The notes under the pieces: generated by a model
Databases searched by the model: none
What the model was told of the DNA's origin: nothing
What the model saw: only the letters and a program-made list of their open reading frames with translations
Position numbers and translations under genes: made by a program
Shown: in pieces, positions 53,102 to 63,115 of the stretch
Layout: each line of letters opens with the position of its first letter
How positions within the stretch are numbered: position 1 is the first letter of the stretch
NCBI GenBank assembly: GCA_020630615.1
Contig: JAHDBA010000012.1
Span: forward strand, 1 to 64,000
Origin: Myxococcota bacterium
GTDB taxonomy: Bacteria; Myxococcota; UBA727; JAHDBA01
DNA length: 64,000 nucleotides
Direction of reading: 5' to 3'

Positions 53102-53710
53102 ATGACGAAGGCCAACGACCCAGTAGAAATGTGTGCGAAACTGATGTCGCGACTCCCAGGTATCGGGACTCGTAGTGCGAGACGACTCATCTATCATATG
53201 CTTGAACGTGACCGCACGACCATGCGCGAACTGGGCGTGATGCTCCAAAGTGCAGCAAACGATGTCGAAGAGTGTGGTGTTTGTGGAATTTGGCGTACAC
53301 CGAACACGCCTTGCATTTCGTGTGACAACACCAAACGCGATGCAAGCATTATTTGTGTTGTAGCGACGGTTCAGGACATGCAGGCAATCGATGGTTCTGG
53401 CGCATCTCCGTGGTCCTTTCACATCCTTCACGGACTTCTATCGCCATTGGATGGAATTGGCCCCGATGATCTACGCGTCCATACACTTTTGCAAAGGATC
53501 CACACGATGAAGGATGAGCTTCAAGAAGTGGTGCTCGCAACTCCACCCAACAGTGGTGGTGAAGCCACCGCGATGTATCTTAGTGGATTATTGAAAAATC
53601 TTAATATTCGGGTTACGCGGATCGCCTCTGGAATCCCTGTAGGAGAGGAGCTACACTTTGTTGACAGGCTAACATTATCGAGTGCTTTGAGTGCAAGACG
53701 AGAGTGTTAG
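53102..53710 (+). CDS. recR: Recombination mediator RecR
   Basis: A 202-residue protein that, with RecF/RecO, loads RecA on gapped DNA. The ATG at 53102 gives the standard start; the upstream in-frame region is not family-like. The helix-hairpin-helix is at 16-30 (SRLPGIGTRSARRL). The zinc finger is Cys58, Cys61, Cys71 and Cys74. The Toprim domain starts with IICVVATVQDMQAIDGSG, where the usual acidic E is replaced by T. The C-terminal part has LKNLNIRVTRIASGIPVGEELHFVDRLTLSSAL. No dnaX or YbaB gene is adjacent, unlike in many genomes. Confidence 0.93.
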   Translation: MTKANDPVEMCAKLMSRLPGIGTRSARRLIYHMLERDRTTMRELGVMLQSAANDVEECGVCGIWRTPNTPCISCDNTKRDASIICVVATVQDMQAIDGSGASPWSFHILHGLLSPLDGIGPDDLRVHTLLQRIHTMKDELQEVVLATPPNSGGEATAMYLSGLLKNLNIRVTRIASGIPVGEELHFVDRLTLSSALSARREC

Positions 53711-53964
53711 TGTGTTGTAAACATCTGGGAGAGGGGCTGCATAAAACATGTTTTCGCTCGCCAGTGACGTCCCTTGTGTGTTCATAGCGGGCAATGTTGG
53801 GTTGAATCTTTATATGGTTTTTGTGTGATCCTTTGAGGTGCTGCGTCGAATTCTAAAATAACCTAGTAAAATACTTGCAAAACCTTGTTCCAGGTAGGCA
53901 TTCTTTCGCTGAAATAGAACAAGTGTGCAGTTGAAATATCACTGCGCAATTTTGGAGACTCCGC

Positions 53965-54795
53965 ATGTTCAACAAAATTACGTTAGCGAAACATCTAGTG
54001 GTGGGGATGTATCTTACAACGATGCTGTCATTAAACCTGAGTGCTCAAAACCTTGGTGAAAGCGAGTCGAGTACGATTGGTAATGCCGCGGACGCTGTGG
54101 CTAACGTCGTCGACGAGGCTGTTGGTGCAACAGAGCAAAGTGATGACACACGGTCCTCAAGTGCAGGCAGTGAAAATTTGCCGGGTGACCAAGAGTTGGT
54201 GAACCTTTCCAAAAATGCATCTCAACCCAAAGATGAGAAAAATGAATACGATTTGCGAATTCGAGAACTTGAAGGTCGTGTCAATGACCTCAAAGAGCGA
54301 ATCTTCCGTTCCAAGGCAAAGTTAACTCTTCTTACAGCTGCGTTGACCGGTGGTTCATTGGGTGAAGGTGCGTCGTTGACGATTGTTCATCAAAACCAAA
54401 TGGGCGGTTCCTATAAACTGACAGAAGTGAACTACTTCCTCGACGGTGCACCCTTATGGCAAATGGCGGACGAAGAAGGGCAGCGCCTTGAAGAAAAAGA
54501 TCGTCATGTGGTTTGGGATGGAAATATCGTAGAAGGGAGCCACACACTCTCAGTTGAGATGGTCTATAAGGGAACCGGTTTTAGACTCTTCAACTACCAT
54601 GAGGACTACTCCTTCACACTGAGAGACTCCTACACCTTCACTTTGGAAGCGGGACAAGCGCTACGCGTTGATGCCATTGGTTTCGAACGAGGAAACTTGA
54701 CACTCGAGCCCGAAGACCGACCTGCAATACGTTTTGACACGAAGCTTAACGAGCAAGGTGCGACAGAATCTGTCGATGCTTCGGAGCCCAAGTAG
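53965..54795 (+). CDS. Periplasmic coiled-coil protein of the TPR–TolQR cluster
   Basis: A 276-residue exported protein with a signal peptide ending near NLSAQ. A low-complexity Ser/Asp/Ala stretch leads to a coiled coil at about 92-120 (YDLRIRELEGRVNDLKERIF), then a beta-rich C domain (VNYFLDGAPLWQM, HTLSVEMVYKGTGFRLF, SYTFTLEAGQALRVDAIGF). Homologues with this layout precede the TPR genes of such clusters in deltaproteobacteria and are often mislabelled as enzymes. GGAGACTCCGC precedes the ATG. The 254-bp gap upstream should hold the operon promoter, but no clear -35/-10 pair could be assigned. Confidence 0.75.
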   Translation: MFNKITLAKHLVVGMYLTTMLSLNLSAQNLGESESSTIGNAADAVANVVDEAVGATEQSDDTRSSSAGSENLPGDQELVNLSKNASQPKDEKNEYDLRIRELEGRVNDLKERIFRSKAKLTLLTAALTGGSLGEGASLTIVHQNQMGGSYKLTEVNYFLDGAPLWQMADEEGQRLEEKDRHVVWDGNIVEGSHTLSVEMVYKGTGFRLFNYHEDYSFTLRDSYTFTLEAGQALRVDAIGFERGNLTLEPEDRPAIRFDTKLNEQGATESVDASEPK

Positions 54796-54903
54796 CGTTT
54801 AAGAAAACGAGCCCCCCGACCAGGCGAAGTTAAACGCGATTAAAAGCAGGTGGCCGGGAATTCGCGCATCGTTGGACATTGAGAGTATGGAAGCGGGAGC
54901 AAT

Positions 54904-57360
54904 ATGAGAAGGACTGAAGGCAACGTGAGGGGTACCCAAAAAAGCCTCGTTGGACTCGAGATGCGCATCATTACCCAAAAGGTTAAGTCTTGGTCTCGTG
55001 CTCTGGGTGCGTTCACGCTGATTACCAGTGCACTACCGCTGAGTGCACAAAGTCAGAATGCAACGCGCCCCACGTCGTTGAGTAACGATGTCAAAGGGGT
55101 CTCCGACGACCTCAACGCACTTGAGAATGACTTTGAAACCCTACCCAAAATCTTTGATCGCTTGGAACCAGAGGTCTGGGCACGAAGGGCACAAATTGCC
55201 CGTGCGTCTGGCCAGTACGATGCAGCGAGCATGCTCTATTTTGCTGCGGTTGAAGCCCCTGAACAAATAACAACCCGTAAAAGTTCAGGTGAAGAATATG
55301 CTGCAAGCGTTTATGGACTTGCCCAGTCGCTTTTTGAAAACCAGAACTGGAAGGCATCCCAAACCTATTTTGACGTGCTACTCAACTCAAAAAATCATCA
55401 ACATCACGATGAAGCTTTGATGCGTCTTGTTGAAATAGCACTAAAACTTCAAGAGTTTAAGAACGTTGTACACTACTACAAAACCTACAAGCGTGTCGTT
55501 GGCAGACCCATGCCGGCTGAAGTTGGCTATGCGATTGGACGCTCTCTCTTTTTAGATAAAAGAGACAAGCAAGCACGTTCGAGACTGCAAAAAATTCCGC
55601 AAGGCAATGCGTTTTACTTGAGAGCACAGTATATTCTCGCCTCGATTATGTTGCGTTCTGGCGATGTCAAGGGTGCACTTGAACACTTCACTCGCCTCTT
55701 GAATGAAGAAAAAACGATTGCCGATGAAGATGTTGAGGTGCGAGAGCTAATTACCTTAGCTGTCGCTCGATTGCGTTATGAATTGGGTGATATTGATTCC
55801 GCACTGGACATGTATCAAGACATCGGTATCGACTCAAAGTACCTGTCAGAAATGCTCTATGAGTCGGTTTGGGCTCAGGTGCACCGCGCAGGAGAAATCC
55901 AACGCGATGAATCAATTTCGTTGGGCGAGCGAGAGCGATTGGCGTCACTCGAATACAGTCAAGCCATTGAGCGCTTGGGGTATCTAAAGTATCTGGAAGA
56001 AGATCCAATTCGAAGTGCAGAAAACGAAGTTCTTCGTGGAAACCTTCAGGTCATGCAAGGAGACACCGATGGAGCGCGACAGTCGTACACTGCAGTCATC
56101 GACACGTACCGAAATGCGACGGACTCCTTAAAGAAAATTCTCGCAAACAGTGCGAGTCAAGCTCGTGTTCTCGATGAGATTCTGGCATTGGAAAGCAACA
56201 GTGCCGGTGGACTTGGGCAAACGAGCTTGCCGCCGGTCGCGGCAAAATTTGCCATGGCCAATCCTGAAGTCAGCAAGGCAGTTGCGATTTATCGCCAACT
56301 TCAGAACGCGGAAACTGAAATTGAAGATGCGCAGTCGGCTTGGGGACGTATCGCTTCTTTGTTGGAGCGCGACGACCGCGGGCAGCTCTTCCCGGGTATT
56401 GGCTCTGCCTACCAGGGGGCATTTGCCATCGACATGCGCTTGGTCATTTTAGAGGGTAATCTTCTATCGGAGCTTCGTAAAAGCGCACGTGCCAAAGTGC
56501 CCGATGGCAAACGCTCAGAAGCATCAAAGCTAAAAGCAGCAACAGAAGGGCTACGCCAAGAGATGCAAGCAAACCTTTTGACAGGGGATGCTCTCAAAAA
56601 CGCACTCGAGGGATGGAATTCAGAACTAACCAACCTCGACCAAGACCTTGCAAAGCTTCGACTTGAATTGAAGAACTTCGAACAAACGATTCGTGTATTG
56701 GATGAAGAGCTGCATTACCAACGCGAAAAGCTCGCACGCGATCCGGTGATGGTTGAGAAGATTCGACGAGAGATTCAATACTGGGCGGAGCAACATCAGA
56801 TGATGGAGTGGGCGCAAGAAGAACTCAACGAGCAAATCCGTTGGGAACGACAAACGCTACGCGTGAATGAAGGCCGTGGAAGTTATCAGCAAAAGTTGCG
56901 CAATCGCTATCGAATTGCTCTTGAGGCGGAAGAGTCGTTCCTGAAGCAGTATGGTGTTTTACCAAGCAATCTTGAGTCAAAGCGTCGAGAACTCCGCGCG
57001 TTGCGTGATCGGAATATCGCGTTTCGCAATAAGGTTGATGGTTTGGTGAACCAGCAGCTATCTGGCTTCTCTGACGTTCTCAATACCGAGAAAGACAATA
57101 TTGAGAGCTACCGAAAAGGACTCGCAAAAGTACATGCGGAGACCGACCAATTTAAGCGTGAAACAACGCGAGTCGCTTTGACCTATATCCAAACCCATCT
57201 TGAAGATATGATCATTCGCGGTGATGCAGGGATGCTCGAAGTTTTATGGCGCGAAAAGCAGAAGAATACAGAGCAGATTTCTGAACTGCAACGTTCGCAA
57301 TCGAATGCCATGATGCTGCTGGAGCAGACGTATCAAGAGTTGTCTTCGGAGGATATCTAA
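54904..57360 (+). CDS. Large TPR and coiled-coil envelope protein
   Basis: An 818-residue exported protein. A hydrophobic stretch near 35-48 ends ALPLSAQ. TPR-like pairs run from about 80 to 430 (YDAASMLYFAAVEAP, NAFYLRAQYILASIMLRSG, GDIDSALDMYQDIGID). The last ~300 residues are a strongly charged coiled coil (ELTNLDQDLAKLRLELKNFE; YWAEQHQMMEWAQEELNEQI). GGGAGC before the ATG at 54904 supports that start; the ATG at 54961 would give a shorter signal peptide. Its stop overlaps the next ATG (TAATG), so it is coupled to the larger TPR gene. Probably a structural partner of a Tol-type motor. Confidence 0.78.
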   Translation: MRRTEGNVRGTQKSLVGLEMRIITQKVKSWSRALGAFTLITSALPLSAQSQNATRPTSLSNDVKGVSDDLNALENDFETLPKIFDRLEPEVWARRAQIARASGQYDAASMLYFAAVEAPEQITTRKSSGEEYAASVYGLAQSLFENQNWKASQTYFDVLLNSKNHQHHDEALMRLVEIALKLQEFKNVVHYYKTYKRVVGRPMPAEVGYAIGRSLFLDKRDKQARSRLQKIPQGNAFYLRAQYILASIMLRSGDVKGALEHFTRLLNEEKTIADEDVEVRELITLAVARLRYELGDIDSALDMYQDIGIDSKYLSEMLYESVWAQVHRAGEIQRDESISLGERERLASLEYSQAIERLGYLKYLEEDPIRSAENEVLRGNLQVMQGDTDGARQSYTAVIDTYRNATDSLKKILANSASQARVLDEILALESNSAGGLGQTSLPPVAAKFAMANPEVSKAVAIYRQLQNAETEIEDAQSAWGRIASLLERDDRGQLFPGIGSAYQGAFAIDMRLVILEGNLLSELRKSARAKVPDGKRSEASKLKAATEGLRQEMQANLLTGDALKNALEGWNSELTNLDQDLAKLRLELKNFEQTIRVLDEELHYQREKLARDPVMVEKIRREIQYWAEQHQMMEWAQEELNEQIRWERQTLRVNEGRGSYQQKLRNRYRIALEAEESFLKQYGVLPSNLESKRRELRALRDRNIAFRNKVDGLVNQQLSGFSDVLNTEKDNIESYRKGLAKVHAETDQFKRETTRVALTYIQTHLEDMIIRGDAGMLEVLWREKQKNTEQISELQRSQSNAMMLLEQTYQELSSEDI

Positions 57361-60300
57361 TGTTAACGTATAGTTCATATCGTCTCCGAGCAACATTGTT
57401 GATTGCTATTACGGCTGCAAGCACGCCTGGATTTGCACAGAATGAAAGCGAGATAAGCAGCGGGGATATCGGTGCCCGCGGAACTTTGGCGGGCAAGACA
57501 GAACAGAGCGACCCGGCACAAGCAAAAAATACCGACGACACAAATAGCTTAACTGCGGATTCTGGTGACGTTGCGCCTTCACTCACTGCAGGTTCGCAAT
57601 CGAGCGATGGGGCCGCTACGAGTAGCATGAGCGCTGGAACGCAGTCTGGCTCCTCCGCACCGGAGCTCACCCCCGAAGAACGAAAGACGCGCATGGCGCA
57701 GTTGCGTGAATACATTTCAAAGTTTCAGGGCGAAGCTGAAGAGTATGAGTCCACTCTCAAAATGAGAGTAGACCAACAATACCGACGAGAAAAAAGACGC
57801 TTGCAAAAGAATTATGACCTGGTGGTCAGTCCTGTGATTGAGGCTGAAAGACTGGAGCGCTTAAAGGCGATCGATGGTTATGAAGCCTTTGTTGCTCGCT
57901 ACCCAAACAATGCAGGCGCAACCCCGGATGCCATGTTCCGACTTGCGGAATTGCACTTTGAAAAATCAGAAGACAGTTATCAAGAAGCCAAGCGGAACTA
58001 CGATCAGGCTTTCGATGCGTGGGTCGCCAACGATGGCAAAGGCGAGGAGCCCTATGAACCCGAGCGAGAGCTGAAGCGCACAATCGAAGTCTACCAAACC
58101 CTCGTCCAGCGCTTTCCGGACTACAAGTATGGGGATGCAGTACACTATCTTCTGGGATATTCACTTCTCTCAACGGACAAGGAAGAACAAGCGCTCAAAA
58201 CATGGCGCCGGCTTGCCAAAAAGTACCCCGAAAGTCCTTTCAAACAGGAAGTCAGCTTTCGAATGGGAGATTTTTACTTCGAACAAGAGGAATGGGCACG
58301 AGCCAAGAAAGAATTCTCTTCTATCGTTGCCAATAAAGATTCAAAATTTTACGATAAGGCCCTCTACAAGCTTGCATGGACGAACTATTTAACGTCTGAT
58401 TTTGACACCGCCGTGGATCAGTTCTTTGACCTGCTGATTTATTCTGAACGACTCAAAAAAGAAGCCGAAGAGCGAGGAGAGCTCTCGGATAACAGTGGTT
58501 CTGTTCTCGAAGATGAGGCACTTCAGTATATTGCGATTTCGATGTCGGACGACAACTGGGTGCGCCCGCGTCGCTATATGAAAGCGACGAGTGACGATGA
58601 ATTTGCGGACTATGATATTGATTATGTCGGTCATGCAAAATCACTCTTTAAAGACAACGAAGAACGAAAGCCTATCGAACGTGAAATTGCATACCGTCTT
58701 GGAGACATCCTTTTTGCCCAATCAAAGAATCAACAAGCCATTGAAGGATTTCGCTGGGCACAATCGGTGGATCCTTTACACAGAGATGGGCCAAAGATTC
58801 AAGACCTGATTGTACAAGCGTACGAGCGCGAACGGGACTTTGAGGCTGCATCAATAGAGCGGGACAAACTTATAACCGAGTATGGTGTTAAAAGTGCTTG
58901 GGGACAACAATACATCAATGATGGTGACGCACGTCGAGAAGCAGATGAACTCGCAAAGATCGGACTCTACAAGGCGGCTGTATTTTATCATCAGCAAGGC
59001 AATAAATTTTCTGAGAACGGTGAGTCGGAACAAGCCGGACAACTCTTCTCGGCAGCAGCAGACAACTACCAGCGGTACTTGGACTTGTATCCGCGTGATA
59101 AAGACGCATACGATCTTCGTTTTTACCTTGCTGAGACCTACTATTATTCCGAGAACTACGAACGTGCCGCTCGTGAATACGCAAAAGTCCGAGACAGTTC
59201 CCTGGGGAAGACCTATCGTGGCGATGCAGCGGTAAACCTTGTCTACAGTGTGGAAAAAATTGATGAGTTGCGTCTTGCTTCTGGAAAAATCTCTCCGATT
59301 CCTGGTGCAACGGAGAGTGAGGACACCCAAGCGCATGGCGAAGCGACTACGAGTCCAAAACTCATCAAGGAAATGCCGCTCCTAAGGGAAGCATACGTGG
59401 CGGCAATTGACCGATACGCGCAGTTTACACCCGATCATGAACAAGTGCCTGCATTTCGTTATAAGGCTGCAGCGCTTGTGAACGCTTATGGTGATCAGGC
59501 TGGTGCAACTCAACGCTTCAAGTCAATCATTGCAGACTATCCCCAACATGAAGCGGCAAAGTTCGCAGCCTATCAAATCATGGATCAACTTCTTGCCGCA
59601 CAGGAATGGGAGAAGCTTCGTGATTTCGCTGCGACAATGCAGGGCACAATGTCTGATGACAGCGGCAAGTTTGCGGAACTTTTCAGTGGTGCTGAATTTA
59701 AGCTTGCACAGCAGATGTTAGAACAAGGCGGGAAACTATTGGATGAAGGCAAGATCACAGACGGCCTCACCATGCTTGAAAAGGGCGCCAATGAATATGT
59801 GCGCTTGCTTGACGAAAATCCAAATCGAGAGTTTGCGGATGCGATGGCATACAATGCAGCGCTTTCCTATGAAAAGGCGCGTCGACCCCTGAAAGCAGCG
59901 GCACTATATGAGCGCTTGTATCAGACCTATCCCGATAGTGAATACGCACCTGAAGGTTTATTTCGCGTTGCGACCAAGTCCGAGCAGGCGTTTGAGTTTG
60001 AGAGAGCCATTGATGCCTATCAACTTTTGGTTAAAAAATACCCCGATCACGAACGACGTGTTGACGCTCAGATCAATGCAGCATTAGCCTTGGAAGGATT
60101 GCAGCAATACGATGCTGCAGCACGCGAGTTTGAACGATTTGCGACACTTTTCCCGGACCGTGATGACGCACCCGCGGTGTTTTACCGGGCTGCGATTGTT
60201 CAGAAGAAGCGTGAAAAACCCATGGAGGAGATCAAAACGTTGAATCGCTTCATTGCGAAGTATCGCTCAAATGGCTCGCAAGCGCCACGTATTGTTGAGG

Positions 60301-61196
60301 CATACTCACGCATCGGTGATATCCACACGGAACGCGCAAAGAAATTTAAAGGTGCTTCGAGTCGCCGTGCAGCTGAGCGCGATGCGAAGCAGGCTTGGGA
60401 GAATGCACTAAGCTACTTTAAAAAAGCACCAAACAACCCGAATGCACGATACTACGCAGCGAAATCGGACTTTCTGCTCGTCAACCGTGATTTTGTGACC
60501 TACCAAAACATGGCGATCAAAGCGCGAAGCGACAAAAAGCAAGTTGAAGAGCTCATTGCAAAAAGCCAGGAGCTTAAAGTTGTCGAGAACAAACTCAAAG
60601 GCATCATAAACAAGTACAAACAAGCAGAATGGAGCCTTGCCGCCCTGTACCGCATTGGTGGCCTCTACGATGATCTTCAACAGAAGCTTTTTGGCGCGCC
60701 ATGCCCAGACAATATCAAAAAGATCGCAGAGTTTGCTTGTGATGAGTACGCTGGAGCACTCGAGGATAAAGGTTATGTCATTGAAGATAAGGCGGTTGAA
60801 GCGTATCGAGTGGCCTATGAGAAAGCCAATGAGTTCAAGCTAAAGAATGAATGGACAAAGAAAACAGTTGAGGCTCTCAATCTCTTACGATCCGGTGAGT
60901 ACTCGATTGAGAAAGAGGCCTTGACCAATCTTGACCTCGGTGAACGCTACAACGTTGGCGTGATCATGAGGGATGGCGGTAGCCAAGAACTCGAGCTTGT
61001 TAATGCGGCAGCACGCGAAGAAATTGTGAATGATGCCGAGGGTGAGAGTGAATCCAGTGAGCAAGTGACAGAGGTTGAGAACGATGATTTGGATTCAAAC
61101 ACAGAGGCCGAGGGTACTTCAGCACGTACCGACACGAGTGACACTGAAAAACTCGATGCTGCACTGAATGAAGCCGACAGTGAAGGAGGCGAGTAA
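57360..61196 (+). CDS. Very large TPR periplasmic protein
   Basis: A 1278-residue exported protein and the largest in the window. A signal peptide (LLIAITAASTPGFAQ) precedes a low-complexity Ser/Asp/Ala stretch, then a dense array of TPR-like repeats from about 155 to 1090 (FMRYPNN-like, YQTLVQRFPDYKYGDAVHYL, YERLYQTYPDSEYAPEGLF, FERFATLFPDRDDAPAVFY). The last ~90 residues are acidic and probably disordered. Its ATG and stop both overlap neighbours as TAATG, so three TPR genes are translationally linked. Repeats of the outer-membrane-lipoprotein-assembly type suggest a scaffold spanning the periplasm. Confidence 0.82.
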   Translation: MLTYSSYRLRATLLIAITAASTPGFAQNESEISSGDIGARGTLAGKTEQSDPAQAKNTDDTNSLTADSGDVAPSLTAGSQSSDGAATSSMSAGTQSGSSAPELTPEERKTRMAQLREYISKFQGEAEEYESTLKMRVDQQYRREKRRLQKNYDLVVSPVIEAERLERLKAIDGYEAFVARYPNNAGATPDAMFRLAELHFEKSEDSYQEAKRNYDQAFDAWVANDGKGEEPYEPERELKRTIEVYQTLVQRFPDYKYGDAVHYLLGYSLLSTDKEEQALKTWRRLAKKYPESPFKQEVSFRMGDFYFEQEEWARAKKEFSSIVANKDSKFYDKALYKLAWTNYLTSDFDTAVDQFFDLLIYSERLKKEAEERGELSDNSGSVLEDEALQYIAISMSDDNWVRPRRYMKATSDDEFADYDIDYVGHAKSLFKDNEERKPIEREIAYRLGDILFAQSKNQQAIEGFRWAQSVDPLHRDGPKIQDLIVQAYERERDFEAASIERDKLITEYGVKSAWGQQYINDGDARREADELAKIGLYKAAVFYHQQGNKFSENGESEQAGQLFSAAADNYQRYLDLYPRDKDAYDLRFYLAETYYYSENYERAAREYAKVRDSSLGKTYRGDAAVNLVYSVEKIDELRLASGKISPIPGATESEDTQAHGEATTSPKLIKEMPLLREAYVAAIDRYAQFTPDHEQVPAFRYKAAALVNAYGDQAGATQRFKSIIADYPQHEAAKFAAYQIMDQLLAAQEWEKLRDFAATMQGTMSDDSGKFAELFSGAEFKLAQQMLEQGGKLLDEGKITDGLTMLEKGANEYVRLLDENPNREFADAMAYNAALSYEKARRPLKAAALYERLYQTYPDSEYAPEGLFRVATKSEQAFEFERAIDAYQLLVKKYPDHERRVDAQINAALALEGLQQYDAAAREFERFATLFPDRDDAPAVFYRAAIVQKKREKPMEEIKTLNRFIAKYRSNGSQAPRIVEAYSRIGDIHTERAKKFKGASSRRAAERDAKQAWENALSYFKKAPNNPNARYYAAKSDFLLVNRDFVTYQNMAIKARSDKKQVEELIAKSQELKVVENKLKGIINKYKQAEWSLAALYRIGGLYDDLQQKLFGAPCPDNIKKIAEFACDEYAGALEDKGYVIEDKAVEAYRVAYEKANEFKLKNEWTKKTVEALNLLRSGEYSIEKEALTNLDLGERYNVGVIMRDGGSQELELVNAAAREEIVNDAEGESESSEQVTEVENDDLDSNTEAEGTSARTDTSDTEKLDAALNEADSEGGE

Positions 61197-62761
61197 TGCC
61201 GAACAAGGCCATAAGGTATTTTCTAGGTTTGATTTGTCTTGCCAACGCAATTGGCTGTTCTACGACAAAGAGCGCCACGCAGCCAACAGTACAAAGGCAA
61301 GAGATCGCTCAAGCCGCCCCAACTAATAACGTAAGTGAAGCTATCCAAGATCAAGGGGTGGACAACGAGGATGCTCCTCAGGATGTCCCCACGGGTGATG
61401 TTGGTGACGTGACCGACGCAAACCCAATCCCCCCTGAAGAAAGTGTTGCAGGGATGCATTTTGCGAGTGGTAGTCAAGCCTTTCGTAAGGGCGACTATGC
61501 AATGGCAGCTGCGTCGTTTCAGAGTGCCGTAGACTCTCAACCAGCGTTCTATATCGCACAGTACAACCACGCTCTTGCCAAGCTCGCGTCTAGAGATATT
61601 GATTCAGGCATCCAATCGCTTGAGAGAACACTGCAAATTCGACCCTACCATACACATGCGCTTGTACTTTTGTACCAAACGTTGAAGTCGCAAGGACGCC
61701 AAAGCGAGGCTGAGCAGTTGGTCACGAAGGCTTTACGCGACCACTCAGACCGTGCCGGTTCACATGTGTTGGCTGCTCATCAGGCTCTCGATCGGAATGA
61801 CATGCGTAAAGTTGAGCAGGAGTCCCGCTCAGCAATCCGTTTCAACGAGCGCGAAGTTGAGGCAATGCGTTTAATGGGAATCGTATTCTATCGTAAAGCA
61901 CAGTATGAGACGGCGAAGTTTGCTTTTGAAAACGCGATTGTTTTGGAGCCAGGCAATGCACTTCTTCATCTTGAACTTTCAAGAACATACTTGAAACTGA
62001 AGGACGATGAGAAAGCAAGACAATCTGCGGGGCGTGCAAGAAGTCTTAGGAGCGATTTGGGCGATGCACATGAAATATTCGGTGTGTTGTCCCTCAAGCG
62101 TGGCGATAAGGAGCTTGCACTCAATGCACTCAAAAGTGCAGAAGATCTTAAACCCACCAACCCTCAAACCATTATTCATGCAGCCAATGCATATCGCGCC
62201 AATGGTAAGCTTAACGATGCGCTTGAACGTTACAACAAAGCCTTAGAGCTCAATTCGAGTCTGCGCCAAGTGTATTTCAACCGAGGGATTCTCTATTTGG
62301 ATGGAAATTTTCCGGATATGGATCTGATCGTAAGGCTTGATAAGGCTCAATCTGAATTTGATCTCTTCAAAGGCTCTGGCGAGGTTGAAGGGGACCTGAA
62401 GCAACGTCTGACAGACTATGAATCCGCATTGGCAAAGTCACGTAAACGGGAAGTTCGAAAACGAGAACGAGCAGCATCGAAAGCTCGCGAGGATGATGAC
62501 GATGACGGTTTGGGCGACCCCAGTGAAGAGGATGATGACGATGGTCTTGAAGATCCCAATGACACCGACGATGAAGATGGACTCGAAGACCCAAATGAAG
62601 CCGATGATGACGACGGTCTTGAGGATCCGAATGACACGGGCGATGATGACGGCGGTCTCGAAGATCCGAACGATGCTGATGCGGATAATGATGACAGTCT
62701 CGAAGATCCAAACGACACAGCAGCATTAGCTGACGAACTTGATGCGCTTGACGAGGAATAG
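61196..62761 (+). CDS. TPR lipoprotein with acidic tandem-repeat tail
   Basis: A 521-residue predicted lipoprotein with lipobox LANAIGC near 17-23. TPR repeats cover about 85-390 (MHFASGSQAFRKGDYAMAAASF, AEDLKPTNPQTIIHAANAYRANGKLNDA, ELNSSLRQVYFNRGILYLDG). After a basic stretch (KSRKREVRKRERAASK) the C terminus is six near-copies of a DDDDGLEDPNDT-like unit, then ALADELDALDEE. The start overlaps the previous stop (TAATG). The acid repeats resemble Ca2+-binding linkers. The outer-membrane or inner-membrane side cannot be told from residue +2 (Ser), which favours the outer membrane. Confidence 0.82.
   Translation: MPNKAIRYFLGLICLANAIGCSTTKSATQPTVQRQEIAQAAPTNNVSEAIQDQGVDNEDAPQDVPTGDVGDVTDANPIPPEESVAGMHFASGSQAFRKGDYAMAAASFQSAVDSQPAFYIAQYNHALAKLASRDIDSGIQSLERTLQIRPYHTHALVLLYQTLKSQGRQSEAEQLVTKALRDHSDRAGSHVLAAHQALDRNDMRKVEQESRSAIRFNEREVEAMRLMGIVFYRKAQYETAKFAFENAIVLEPGNALLHLELSRTYLKLKDDEKARQSAGRARSLRSDLGDAHEIFGVLSLKRGDKELALNALKSAEDLKPTNPQTIIHAANAYRANGKLNDALERYNKALELNSSLRQVYFNRGILYLDGNFPDMDLIVRLDKAQSEFDLFKGSGEVEGDLKQRLTDYESALAKSRKREVRKRERAASKAREDDDDDGLGDPSEEDDDDGLEDPNDTDDEDGLEDPNEADDDDGLEDPNDTGDDDGGLEDPNDADADNDDSLEDPNDTAALADELDALDEE
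62491..62724 (+). repeat. In-gene tandem repeat encoding acidic units
   Basis: Six diverged units of 36-42 bp, each reading roughly GAT-GAT-GAC-GAT-GGT-CTT-GAA-GAT-CC-AAT-GA. They encode D-rich motifs ending in EDPN[DE] at the C terminus of the TPR lipoprotein. Unit lengths differ by multiples of 3, so the frame is kept when copy number changes. Confidence 0.85.
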
Positions 62762-62783
62762 CGTGATAGAAAAAGGAACACGA

Positions 62784-63029
62784 ATGAACTTGTCCCAAAA
62801 TAACACATTCCCAAAATGTATCAAAGTCATTTTATTGGCGTCACTAGGGCTCTCGTTTTCGGCAAGCGCTGAAACCATTTCTATCGATGAGATGGTGATT
62901 GAGGGCACGATTCAAAAGCCTGAAGCATTCTTTATTTTACCGCGTGCGTCGTTAAGTCTCGACGATCTTGACCGTCGGGCGGACTTAAAGCGACGAATCA
63001 TTAATGCCGTAAAAAATTCTCCATTCTAA
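62784..63029 (+). CDS. Small secreted protein upstream of TolQ
   Basis: An 81-residue exported protein. The ATG at 62784 has AAAAGGAACACG upstream; extra upstream in-frame residues overlap the previous gene and are unlikely. After a signal peptide ending FSASA, the mature ~50 residues read TISIDEMVIEGTIQKPEAFF and end in basic helical RRADLKRRIINAVKNS. Short proteins with this IDEMVIEG–KPEAF pattern sit next to TolQ/TolR genes in related bacteria, suggesting a subunit of the same complex. Role unknown. Confidence 0.72.
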   Translation: MNLSQNNTFPKCIKVILLASLGLSFSASAETISIDEMVIEGTIQKPEAFFILPRASLSLDDLDRRADLKRRIINAVKNSPF

Positions 63030-63115
63030 GTTTTGCATCAAAGTAAAAATATGTGGGAAAGTTCTTAAGCGATCAAAGTTTCTTGTAAAAAACTGACAAA
63101 GTTCAGGAGGTAGAC

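Noticed and set aside
53711-53964. Promoter of the TPR–TolQR operon
   Set aside because: Several TTG and AT-rich boxes occur (for example TTGCAA at about 53874), but no -35/-10 pair at proper spacing was convincing.
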